A stretch of 64,000 nucleotides of DNA. Source: Aquilaria yunnanensis. Taxonomy: Eukaryota; Streptophyta; Magnoliopsida; Malvales; Thymelaeaceae. Shown piece by piece: positions 12,711 to 23,656 of this stretch (position 1 is its first letter; each line of letters opens with the position of its first letter). The DNA lies in contig CM077596.1 in NCBI GenBank assembly GCA_039654915.1, forward strand, positions 78,431,751 to 78,495,750, read 5' to 3'. Both the position numbers and the translations under genes were made by a program. The notes under the pieces were generated by a model that saw only the letters and a list, made by a program, of their open reading frames with translations, was not told the origin of the DNA and did not search any database.

Positions 12711-14854
12711 GAGCATCTCATGCAATTTCGGAACGTACCGTCAGAGGCAGAGACAGCCGGTGGACGTCAGTACAAAGGGTGAGACAAGACTTAACTGAAT
12801 TGGTATGGTATAGTTGCCAATTGTTGTGTGTAAAGTTTTTAACCCCTTACACCAGCAAGCGCATCATGGTGATTATGTACAAATGTAAGAAAAGGATCAT
12901 ACACATGAGGATTGATAAGTTGCGAAGCAAGACAAATGGGATAGACTGACTTAATAAAAAAGTAAATAAAGAAGTTAAACTAAAAGTGATGAATGATGTG
13001 GTACTGAATGGTTGAATTGAAAACTACTTTTGGATAAGAGCTAAATAAGGCAAATGTTACCTTCCTAGGTGCTCCCTACTTTAGTTTTAATGGCTAATTT
13101 GATGAATGCTTATTCATGGCCCTAACTTGTTGATTTGGGAATCTACCATAAGATCCTACTCTTGTTAGGGAAGTAAAATCTCATCTCAAGCTTAGGGTAA
13201 CAAGGTTTGCCTCAAAACTCCATGCTTAGCCTAGGTGTGGATTAAGTTTCATACCGTAATTACACTTAGTGGCATAGAAGTTAACTTTCTTAACTTCCTA
13301 GAGCCACAATGGTTATCCCTACTTTCTACCTCAAAATAGACTTTCGGGTACTTAGGGAGATTGTGGCATGTACAAAGGTGATAACTGCACAGAACATTTA
13401 AGAATAAGAATAACCAAAGAAGAACCAAGCATCATGAATATATACATTCTCCATCAAATTAAACCATAGATCCGAATATATAAAAAATAATGTATATTTG
13501 AATGAATGAACAACTAATGGTATTTGTTTTCTTTTTTAGTTTTATATTTGTGTGAGTTCCTTTTTTCACCCAATAACTTAGTTGCTTTCTTTTCAAGCTC
13601 ATAAAAACTGTGCTTATCAAATTTAGGATATTGACTAGAAAACACTAGAGCAATCTAAATCCTGACTGAATGCCCGACTAGCAAATACAATAACAATCAT
13701 GCACTGTCCGACAACAGCAACCAGAGTTACAAAACAGATCTTGACATTTTAAAGCATAGCTACTAATAATATGTATTATATCAGTTAATGATTTATTGAA
13801 ATCGAATAAGCCAAATGAGCAAACTAATAATATATTTTTAATCTATATCTATATTAACCCCAAAATATAGTCTAGGTCAGTTTCCGAATGTGACATATAA
13901 GAAGTTTTCATTCGTTCAAAAAAACATGAAACATATTTAGATAAAACGAATTATTTTTATGCCCAGAAAAAGATTGGATCAGTTCTTTCATTTAAACTTT
14001 CATTATACAAAACTCAAAAAGAAATATTTTCCTTTTTAATATTCATTTAAGATGTCATAGCACAAATTCAAAAATAATTTTTTTAATCATCATTTAAATT
14101 CTTAATATACAAGACTAAAAAAAGTTTATTTATTTATTTTTAGTTTCAAATACAAAATTAAAAAAAAAACATCATAAACTACATATACTTTAATATTTAT
14201 AACTAGCGAAATGTATCATTCTTCAAGAGACAGAAGAAGTAATTTTTATCTCATTTTTTCTATTATCTCTAAAGTTGACTTTTCTCCCAAAATATTTTTT
14301 AACGTAAATTATAATATAGTACCATTTTATTTTTTGACATTTCAGTCATTAGCTATTTGCAAATATACATATTATTTAATATAAATTAAAAATGTAAAAA
14401 CTAAAATAACATACAAAACTTTTTCCTTTTCTTGTTCTCCATAGTACTGAACTTGATCATTTTAGCCAATTCGGGAGAGATGAAATAATACATATAGATA
14501 TATGCTGGTTACTCGTGCAAGGATGCTGGTTTAAATAGATCCACCTTAAACCCTTCCCTACATCTCTGCTGATAATACTACCATATGCTAACCATGAAAC
14601 CACAAACTCTGAGTCATCGATCGATTGCTAACTCTATTATCAAATGGACGAGTCAAACCAAAATGTATTGGAGATTGTAGACAAAGTCGGTCCTATAGGA
14701 TAGGAAAATTCTTAGCCTAATATATACATACATGTTACAATTTTCACTATCATATAACACATTTCAGGCGAGGAATACTAAAACCATCTAGCACAATTCC
14801 CGCCCTTGGCATCTAGATTATCAACTGCGTGGGAAATGGGTATAGGGCACACCT

Positions 14855-17800
14855 TTATCGTTGTTGCATCCACTCTTGAATGGCTGAGCGAAGTGCGTGG
14901 TTGGGGATGAGGTTGCAATGTGCAAGCCTAATATTCGTCATAGGGGAGGTGTTGTGACCGTGCTGCAGCCATTCTCTCAACGTGTTTGCTTCATAAGTAA
15001 AACCGTCTGCTGCAACATGTGGATCGTTCATAATTTCCTGCCGGCACAAACAAGTGAATGAAACACTTAATCCAAAAATGTTCTTCCAAAAATGTCCCCA
15101 GCCCTCAGCATAATGGCCAGGGAATAACGAGGGCTTGGGGAGGTTAGGAATTCAACTCCGACCTCCTCACATCTTATATTATGTTAAAAAAACGCTAGTT
15201 CAGTTGCCCTTTAGGTCTTGGAAAAACTAGCATATGCCCCTTCCCCTTAATTACAAGAATAGTACCTCATTCCTTCACAAACTTGTAATGATGTTTCTAA
15301 GTACTGTGTGTGTGTGTCTCGGCAAGTGAAAAGAAAATCATGTTAAGCAAAATTTATGAGCTTGCAGGTTGACTCGACCAAAGTCCATGATGCCAATGCA
15401 TTTTGGTTTGCATGGTGCCACTTACCATCAACACTAACGTTAATAGAGATCAAACCAAATGAAATCTTCACCTGAGAGATAGGACACATGAAATATGATG
15501 GAGGTTCGCGATCATCTTCAACAGCAGAGTCGAACGATGATGAAGCCCCAGATGATGTTCTTATTTGTTCCAGTACTGGCAAAACCTCTGATGCAAGGTC
15601 TGGCCTGCGGCTACGGGAAGTAGCAGAACATCTCAGAGCCAAGTGACTCAGTTGTGCAGCATGCACATATGGCCAGCATCCAGCCGATTGGTCCAGGAAC
15701 TCATTGAGCTCTCCTACATTTAGTGCATGTTGAACGTGTTCCGCTATATCCAAAGGCCCGTTTCCAGTGAGTAACTGTAGCAATATGATGCCAAATGAGT
15801 ATATGTCTGAACTTGGGGAGAATACTCCAGTTGTGTAAAACTCTGGGTCAGTGTAAGAAGACATGTTGCTCGGATCATTCATGCTGCTTGAGTTTTGAAG
15901 GTGAGGAAGTGCAGAACAGACTCCAAAGTCACTGAGTTTGCACACGAAGTTAGCATCAAGAAGAATATTAGAAGGTTTTAGGTTGCCATGCGCAATGCCA
16001 TGAGGTTTACAGGAGCGTAGAAAGATAAGGACCAAGCATAACTCAGTCGCAATCTGTATTCGAGTTTGCCATGAAAGTGGATCTGTATCATCCCTGCAGC
16101 TCAGCCTGTCCTCAAGGCTTCCATTGGGTAGGTATTCATATATTAAAGCCCAAATCTCAGGGCAAGTCCCAATAAGAGTGACCAGGTTTGGATGCCTCAA
16201 CCTACTCAAAAGCTCGACCTGAAATATAAAAGTTGCAGAACTTTTACTTTGCTTAACTTTTACTTTGCTTTGTCCACCAGAGACATGATGTGATCACTAA
16301 AGGAGAAACTGTAAATAAAAAGTGCCCATGTATGAAATCGAACAATAAACTAGATGCATTAACCATTTCCAGCAGTAGATATTTGCTTACTATAAATTTC
16401 AGTTTGTGAACTGCTGCATTTTGCTACTGCCTACAGCCAGCTATACTCATCTTTCAAATCAATATATGTGAATGAAAAATTGCTTGAAAAGGTACTACAT
16501 ATATCGAGTGTTAAAGCCTATTTGCCAGGGTATTGTTCGATGCATGACTAACATCTACCCCCTCTGTCCCATAAAGATGATGCATTTCTTTGGGCATGAA
16601 GATTATGGTGTGTAGTTTTATGATTTTTTTTTTCCCATTTTTTCCCTAAACTAAATTTAAAATTAAATTCTTTTTTGGATTATGCATAATGGGAGTTTAA
16701 ATGACAATTAAAAAAAAAAGAAAAGATTGCTTTTGGGATTTTGTGTAGTCAAAGTTCTATTGAAGATTTAAAAAACAAATCTTTCTTGGGTTTTGCATGG
16801 TGAGAGTTTAAATGAGGGTAATAAAGTATATTGGATGTTAAAAATTTTCCAAAAAGGAAAATGCTTCATCCTTTTTGGGTACCCAAAAAGGAATACACTT
16901 CATCCTTTTTTAGGTCAGATGGAGTATTTGATAAGGCAATACTAGAGTAAATACATAGCAAACTTACCTCTTCCTGAAATTCAGAAGGACCTTGTAAGCT
17001 ACTTTGGCGGAGCACCTTTATAGCCACTGTGGTATGATGAAGTGAACCTTTATAGATGCTTCCATATACTCCTGCCCCAATTTTCAAGGATGGCTCAAAG
17101 TCATTAGTTGCATTCTGGATTTCAGAAACAGAGAACTCATAAAAAAATTGCTGCCCATGCTCATTTGAACTCTCTTCTTCTTGTCTTGTGAAGATCTCAT
17201 CAATTCTCTTTTCAGCATCTCCTAGCTCTGCCTGCAAGTTGTCTCGTTCTTCCTGGCAAATATTTAATTGCTCCAGAGCAGATGATAACTTCTGTTCCAA
17301 CTCATTTATCATGTACTCAGAGCTGGTAAGTTGGGTTTCCATTAACTTTTTCTGATCCAGAGAAATTAAATGTTCTCTATCTCTCTCCTGCTTAATATTT
17401 TGGAGCTCTTCCTTCAGTTCTGCTAGCGCCAACTCAGTCTCTCTCATGCTTCTTCGTGAATCAGTGTAAAGCCTTTTAAATTCTGTAGCCTACCCCAAAA
17501 AATTTAACATTATTTGCAACTTCCACTCTTGCACTAGAAATAGTAATAAAGCACTACTAGTGACAAATAGAGATAATACCCATTGGTTAACGTGTTCTTA
17601 TGAATTGAAAAGAAAGAAGGACAAAAAAACTCCAAAAAGATATAAGCACAAATTTGTGCTTTCACATAGAGCAAAGAAATCATCAACTGCCACACATGAC
17701 AAAATTAGCATACAAGTGCCAAGAATTACCATTATCTGCTTGTTCAAAGAGGAGAAAACCTTAAAGTGCACACTAATTTTTATCTAGAAACATCAAGGCG

Positions 17801-19521
17801 AGTGTTAAGAGCTGGTATGCCTGTTCCAATTCTATACAAAGCAAAATTATTGCAATGTAAAAGGAAAGAAAAATCAAATATCAAAATATTACTTGGCGCA
17901 TGGCCCCAACATAGGACTTTTCAGCTTTGACACGCCTCATAGACTCCTCAAATGCTTCTCTTTTTGCTTTTTCAGCCTCCACCAAGGCTTGTTCAAGTTG
18001 GTCATACAGCCCCTCATCACTATTTTCATCCTGCAAGAACTAAGGAACTATAAATAATTAATCTCTGCCTTTTTCATGTGATAAGAAACATGAATTCCGG
18101 CGTACGTGTGTGGCACAGGCGGAGAAAGGGGAGGGGAAGAACGGAAGAAAATTTTCTCTTGAGTACATTGTTAGCAGGCAAGTCATCTAGATCCTCTCCA
18201 GAATAAAGCACCATATGTGAATCAACCCCACTTTCATTCTCAGCTATTCTCTCAAGCATTGTCATATCTGAGTTACTAGTTACATCACTAGCAGAAGCCG
18301 AAAAACTGGAAGCCAAGGAACTCCTTCCAGTCTCAGCCCTGGACCTACATAAAAGTCATCAAGTCCATTGAAGATAAATGTTAAGAAAGTGACATAATTG
18401 TGAAGCAGAATCCACTTCTAAACAAGTATATACACTTTCGGTGTGCCACACATATTAACAGAAGTAAGAAATTACTCACATCAGACGGATGAGCTTTCCC
18501 TGGCAAATAAACCAGACTTGGCAGAAAAGTGGTACATGTCTGTAAACATATTGAGCCTTCTCAGACTTGAGATCAACCATTCCCCTGCAGTGTCAAGCAA
18601 TTCATATGAGAAATTTGCCTATAGAACCACTTCGTCAAGATTGAATCCCTGTCTTAGGAGATGCGAAAAAAGCAATTGACATTAATCACAAATATCTGGT
18701 AAACTGAAAATTTTGTTACATGAGTGCTTGTTAAATCAATCAATCAACCAATTAAGTAAGCCTTTATATCAACTAAATGAGACAATAAATAAATCCAGTG
18801 TCTTTGTTCCACCGTTATTCTTACTCGAAATAGTGCTTGTCTGCTGCTGCTCCCATCACAAATTTCTTGATGTTGCGCTCACGAATTAGTTCCACAATCC
18901 CCTTTGCAGTATCGTCCATCTCAATAGGGAGTTTCACAAGTTTATCTCTGGGCACCTGCAGGAAGTTTCAAGGCATGTCAATAGATTAGGAATCTGAAGG
19001 GCAATTCGAAGTAATCTTTCGGACCAATTTCAAGACCTGTTTCCAGAAAATTAATTAAAACATTTGTTGGCCTCAACCTCCTAAGCCACCGACAACACAA
19101 GTTAATCTGACAGTCTAGTCATTGACAGAAAACGGAAAGCTAAAAGGAAACAGAAACTAACCCCAGCTCGATGGCAAATGAGCGCATATTCATCCATGAC
19201 TCTAGGAATCATAATTTTCTTCTCAAATTCCTTGATTCCATGCTCTTCAGTTCCACTTGTTGAATATCTCCCAACGGCTACACGGAGTCGGAAGAAAACA
19301 ATGGGTTTTATAAACGAAAAGACAAACAAGGGATCCGAGTTGGTGATCATCGTGCCGGACTTACATGAAGACTTGTGCCTTTTGGCAGGCTGGTAAAAGT
19401 GGAGAATGCAGAGGGTGTTGAGCTTGAAATTGTTCGATGCCCACAGCAAAGTGAGCTTGCTGTCTTCCACGACCTTCCCTACAGCAACATATACGACGTC
19501 GTCGCCGGCAGCTTCCTCCAT
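14855..19521 (-). CDS. PUB33: PUB33-like protein: Usp domain, coiled coil, protein kinase, U-box (frameshifted as assembled)
   Basis: Nine exons: 19365-19521, 19162-19277, 18825-18957, 18480-18584, 18167-18344, 17893-18030, 16968-17489, 15472-16218 and 14855-15037. They encode about 758 residues if a 2-bp excess in exon 3 is discounted. Order: Usp domain (about 8-165), acidic linker, coiled coil (230-390), kinase (about 396-660), U-box (about 690-758, 'MNDPHVAADGFTYEA'). U-box proteins of this kind are E3 ubiquitin ligases. The kinase keeps the glycine loop 'GAGVYGSIYKG', VAIK lysine and DFG, but the catalytic loop reads 'AHGNLKPSN', with Asn for the catalytic Asp. Oddity: the C6 run at 18899-18904 shifts the frame in the Usp domain (downstream stop TAA); removing two bases restores the family reading. 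The start at 19521 is the first in-frame ATG, in a good context. Either a young pseudogene, a homopolymer error, or a real allele. Intron 7 hosts a MITE. Confidence 0.85.
15125..15215 (-). other. Possible SINE fragment in intron 8 of gene A
   Basis: On the minus strand GGAGTTGAATTCC (15148-15160) resembles a pol III B box, with a weak A-box-like GGGCAACTGAACTAGC about 45 bp earlier. No tail or target duplication is visible; low confidence. Confidence 0.22.
16558..16924. mobile_element. Stowaway-type MITE in intron 7 of gene A
   Basis: The left end CCCCCTCTGTCCCATAAAG and the right end (reverse complement CTCCATCTGACCTAAAAAAG) form imperfect TIRs that extend to TTTCTTTGGG / TTCCTTTTTGGG. TA flanks both sides (16556-16557, 16925-16926). 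It is 367 bp and non-coding. It lies between exons 7 and 8, well away from the splice sites at 16968 and 16218. Confidence 0.75.
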
Positions 19522-19593
19522 GGGTAGATGAACGTTCTCTATCTCTTTCAGTGTTCCTGTGTCTGCTTCGCTCAGAGCAGGAGAGTTCACAAG

Positions 19594-19623
19594 TCAAGCG
19601 AGGTCAATGGCGATATGCTTCAT
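19594..19623 (-). other. Upstream ORF in the presumed 5' leader of gene A
   Basis: An ATG at 19623 opens a 9-codon frame ending in TGA at 19594-19596. It is in the same frame as the gene A coding sequence, so that stop separates it from the main ATG at 19521. The interval 19521-19590 reads like an N-terminal extension but has no ATG. This may be a regulatory uORF or a decayed original start. Confidence 0.4.
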
Positions 19624-20880
19624 ACTGGGAGGAGAGAAGCAAAAAGGAGAGTGAAAGCCAATGAATGATCAGCTACGTAACGTAACTGACCGAGAAAGTG
19701 ATTCGTAGTTTCGTACGCTGGAAACAGATTTCCATCTTACTGGGGCCAAATGGTAAACAAGCCACTAAAGTTAGCCTTTGAAGCAAACTAACCTTTCGAA
19801 GTTCCATTGTAGCTGAAATGGTTGCGGCCATTCCAATGAGCAGGAGCCTTTAGATGGATCAGGTGTGGGAAACTTTCTTTCATAGTGTTAGTCCAAATAA
19901 CATGGAATGGAACTGATCCATTAAGATAAAAATGACAGCCAACCAGGTCTTTTTGCTTTTGTTTCAGCATCTTTTGCCCCTTATGAGAGCAAAATATTCT
20001 TTCTTAGCCGAGTGTGTGTCACTGTGAATGGTGAGATTGCAACAGCAGTGAAACAAAATGGCAGATCTGGAGCAAAAGTGAAACTTGAATGGCCATTTGG
20101 TTGGGATGGAACTAGGATGGGGCCAGTTGGCTTGGCATACGGTCTGTAGAACTTGAATAATCATATTTTTCTATGTAGAAATATAAAAAACAAATGTTAG
20201 TAACAGTATTTCCCTTGAATACTTACTATAGTTATCGTGTCACTAGTAACTGTATTTTGATGTGAGGAACTGGTACTACCATACCATGCACTTAATGCGG
20301 GAAAACAAGATAAAGAGTTTTCGCATTGTTGGAACCAAAATTCTTTTTGTTTTTTTTGTCCCAACTGCCAATTTACGAGGCCAAAAGGTAATTTAGGCTG
20401 CTTAGTAGTAGTTATTAGTAAAACATAAACCCACCAATACGTGACTACCTCTCCTGGTCCACTCCTGAAGGGAGTATATACTACTTCAACTTGTCAGAAT
20501 CCTGAAGAAAATACTAATGCCTTGTAAGTAGAGTTGGTATTTGGTAGGCTTGCGTTGCGTGATGATTAATATTGTGTGATGGTGGGGCCCTGGCGTTTTG
20601 TCCCGACCCGAGCTGAGCTCCTCTTTCTCATTCCAACCCAAGACGACGAGAATCTCCTGTCCCGTCCCTACAGCAATTTGGCTTTTGCCATCACTGGGTC
20701 CGCGTTGGCTGTGGGACTACTTCTCTAAGAAGTTACTCTTTTCTTTTCTTTTTTCTTTTACGCGCCATTGGATGACCCACATGATCTCATCGCTCGTACT
20801 GTAGGTCTTGCGCTTGCACTTTCTTCCTAATGTTTACATTAATTCACATTCTTTACCTATCATTTTCAAATATGTCATTC

Positions 20881-20996
20881 TTATCCCTTGTTTTCAATTA
20901 TACCTTTATAGAGTGATCGTCTGTTATGGTAACAGAGGTTATCCCTTGTTTTCAATTATACCTTTATAGAGTGATCGTCTATTACAGTAACAGAGG
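20881..20996. repeat. 58-bp tandem duplication
   Basis: Two adjacent copies, 20881-20938 and 20939-20996, beginning TTATCCCTTGTTTTCAATTA, differ only in a short patch (CTGTTATGGT versus CTATTACAGT). Confidence 0.88.
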
Positions 20997-21331
20997 TTTC
21001 ATCTTTTGTCCGATCATAACATGTGATTTATGTCATGATCGAATAGAAGGTGGTGCACATCTCATGACGACAAGTTATTATCCTTAGATTTTCCTTTTCA
21101 ATACTATTTTTCAATAATCAACAAACAACAAGAAATATTGTTCAGCCTCTGATTAAAAAGTCATCATTTTTATTTAATAATCACCTATAAATCACTTGTT
21201 TCCATTTTTTTTGTTTAGCAATATAATTTAAATTTTAAAATCTTATTTAATAATAATCACTTGAATTATTTCTACAAATTATAATTTTATAATTTTTTCT
21301 TATTCAGCTTAAGAAGAAACTTTAAAAAATA

Positions 21332-22231
21332 CTCACTCTGTCCTACTTTGGTTGCAACATTTGACTTTAGGCGAGCAACAGTTTTCACATCTTGAATAAT
21401 TTTTTTCCTTCTATCTCATTCTCTCCCAAAGACCACTACAAGTGATAGGAGGCGTAGCGGATGTCCACCAATTATGCCGCTAGGAGATCAAGCGCCTCAA
21501 TGTTAATCTTTGAATTGACAACTTTACAATGTGAAATTGAAAAAACCTCACCTAGACAAACCCTGACACCAACATCAATGTCCTCTCCTACTTCTTCAAT
21601 GAGGTTCCCCGCACCTGGTTCATCTTTCTCAGTAAATTCGCCATGAACTTCACTGGATAATTCATTATCTAGCTCGCTATCACCAGCATTGCTACACACA
21701 AGATCTAGACAGTGTCTATCTACATTTGTGTCAAAGCTTTCCAAGAAAAGGGGTATGGTGTTGGTCTCAACTTCTCAAAGAAAAGAGGCTCTAAAGGCTA
21801 TGAGCTTAGTTGAAGTCAACACAAGGGTAATCGGGGCAAATGAAATTCGATGTGATGATAATGAACAACTCATGTATTTGAGAGCAAAATTTTCTAGAGT
21901 CTATCACTTAGCTGATTTATAGTCCTTCCGTTTGATTTATCTGGAAGGGAACATTGGCCAGGAACTCATTATGTTCTTTTTCCAATCAAGATGATCATTG
22001 ACCAAGCCTTGGTTAGAGCTTGGGATGGCGAATCGGGTGGTGTGGTTTTTCGTCGATCATGGAGAAGCTAGGGAGATTGTAAAGCAAATCTGTCAAAAGT
22101 ATAAAGTTTATAGATTACTGTGTATAAGTTAATTATTTTTAAAAAAATCTAAATGAAGATAATAAAGTAAATTTAATATTAGAAATTTTTTAAAATGAGA
22201 AACACATCATCTTTTTTTTAGACAGAAGAAA
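21332..22231. mobile_element. Probable mariner/Stowaway-like element with unrecognised interior
   Basis: The left end CTCACTCTGTCCTACTTTGG follows a TA and resembles the CTCCCTCTGTCCC terminus. The right end (reverse complement TTCTTCTGTCTAAAAAAAAG) matches the terminus of the MITE at 16558-16924, including the adjoining internal stretch with AATAAAGTA and ATTAGAAATTTTTT. The 0.75-kb interior has two modest open frames (minus 21472-21744, plus 21689-21922) that I cannot assign; no transposase motif was seen. Confidence 0.45.
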
Positions 22232-23254
22232 TATGTGTTTGTGTGTGCGTGTGTGTATTAAAAATAATTTTTGAATTTTCTAAAATATAAAGTCTCTATT
22301 GGTATACAAAGTGAACAAATACACACCAACAAAATCACCTTTAAAAAAAAAAAAACTCTCGAATCAGACTACGATATCACGAAACGTATAAGATTTATAG
22401 CTCATGTAGTTTTTTGTTTTTTGGTAAACGGCATGAGATGTCCTAGAACTATGCTCTATGTTGAGCTTTTATCACAGAATTACAACATGTTGCATGGGTA
22501 GCCCTCTCGTTAAATTGTTTTATCAATTGCAGACAAAAATCCGGGAAAAACTGCACTATTAGTTCATCAGTATGTTAATTCTGGCAAAGTGGTCATTGCA
22601 TGTAAAAAATTGCTATGTAACTACCAATTAAAACACTAGCAACTGACGAAGAAAAAGAGAGAGGGGGAGGGATGGATGGTTGTGTGGTAATCTTCTTCCG
22701 TTCGATTTGTTAGAATTTATATGATTGATAGACTAAAAGAGGAAATTTACCGTGGAGTTCCGTCTCCAATTGACGGAGAATCTTAACGAAGGACTATCCC
22801 TGCAAGGCTACAGTTAGTCAAGGATTATTTGTGCCAAGTTTGTAATTCAGGGATGAAAGCGCAACATGAAATATAGTTTCAGGAAATTTTATGTCATAGT
22901 TTTTAATTTTTTACGATTGCTCTCCTTCGGGAGAAAAATAAAAAAACAAAAACATCTTTTGTTTTGTAATAAAAATAAACCTTTGTTGGGTGACTTGGGT
23001 CATCTATAAGATATTATTCCTTTTGTAATCCATTTATAAAGAACAACTTTTCAGATCATGAGGATAATGGAGGGAAAGCTTGGATCTCCTTCACAACTTA
23101 TTTATTTATTTATTAAAAGTGGCACTGAAGATAAAAGCCGCTTGCGATTCTTTTAATATTTCATCTCTTAAAATAAAAAAATTCTTGCCAGTAAATTATT
23201 GCTTTCCCGGCACCATTAAGGCGGGCTGTTCTAATAAAGGCACCTCCACTTTTG

Positions 23255-23391
23255 TTAATATTCTTTGGACTGTCTTTATTCCTTCTGCTTCTGGCAAATT
23301 TGGTGCAGTAGAAACAGGAAAATGTTCAACATTTTTTACTGCGCTCCTAATCTTATTATTGATAACATCAAGAGATGCACTATGCTCTATA
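23255..23391 (+). pseudogene. LINE/RNase H-type pseudogene, 5' fragment
   Basis: One frame reads 'FWQIWCSRNRKMFN', a pattern common at the end of the zinc-binding region of plant LINE-type reverse transcriptases, just ahead of an RNase H-like domain. It is broken directly by the copia element at 23392 and resumes at 27873. Frames on both sides contain stops. Confidence 0.5.
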
Positions 23392-23648
23392 TGATGGAGA
23401 TTGTCCCAAGAAGAAGCAACAGAGAAGACGAAGAAATTAAAGCTGCAGAATCAAGTCTCAATATTCCTGAAAACGTAGCCCATTAAATAGGCAATACAAG
23501 AGTAGAAGCCAAATCAAACTAAACTACCTAACCTAAACCAGCTAAGAATCGGAACACAATTAACTCCTACTGCTACCGGACTCCTACGTTTATTCGAAGA
23601 CTAACAAACCAAGAACACCAATGAAACAAATTCATATGATCTTTAACA
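23392..23648 (-). repeat. 3' LTR of the complete copia element
   Basis: 257 bp, apparently identical to 27616-27872. The polypurine tract lies immediately upstream on the minus strand (23649-23660). Confidence 0.95.
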
Positions 23649-23656
23649 CTCCCCCT

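Larger units (their letters stand above)
10602..14854. other. Intergenic DNA between the deleted LTR element and gene A
   Basis: Apart from the foldback element at 11735-12323 and a possible tRNA-derived fragment near 12630, I see no supported gene. The stretch 12960-13400 reads like non-coding retrotransposon DNA. From 13450 to 14850 it is very AT-rich. Gene A's 3' UTR and polyadenylation region should lie immediately left of 14855. Confidence 0.5.
19624..23254. other. Intergenic DNA upstream of gene A
   Basis: This should hold gene A's promoter, but no convincing TATA box was found. It contains a 58-bp tandem duplication (20881-20996) and a mariner-like element (21332-22231). The interval 19790-20165 is less AT-rich and has open frames on both strands (plus-strand frame ending about 20150), but I recognise no protein. 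Confidence 0.5.
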
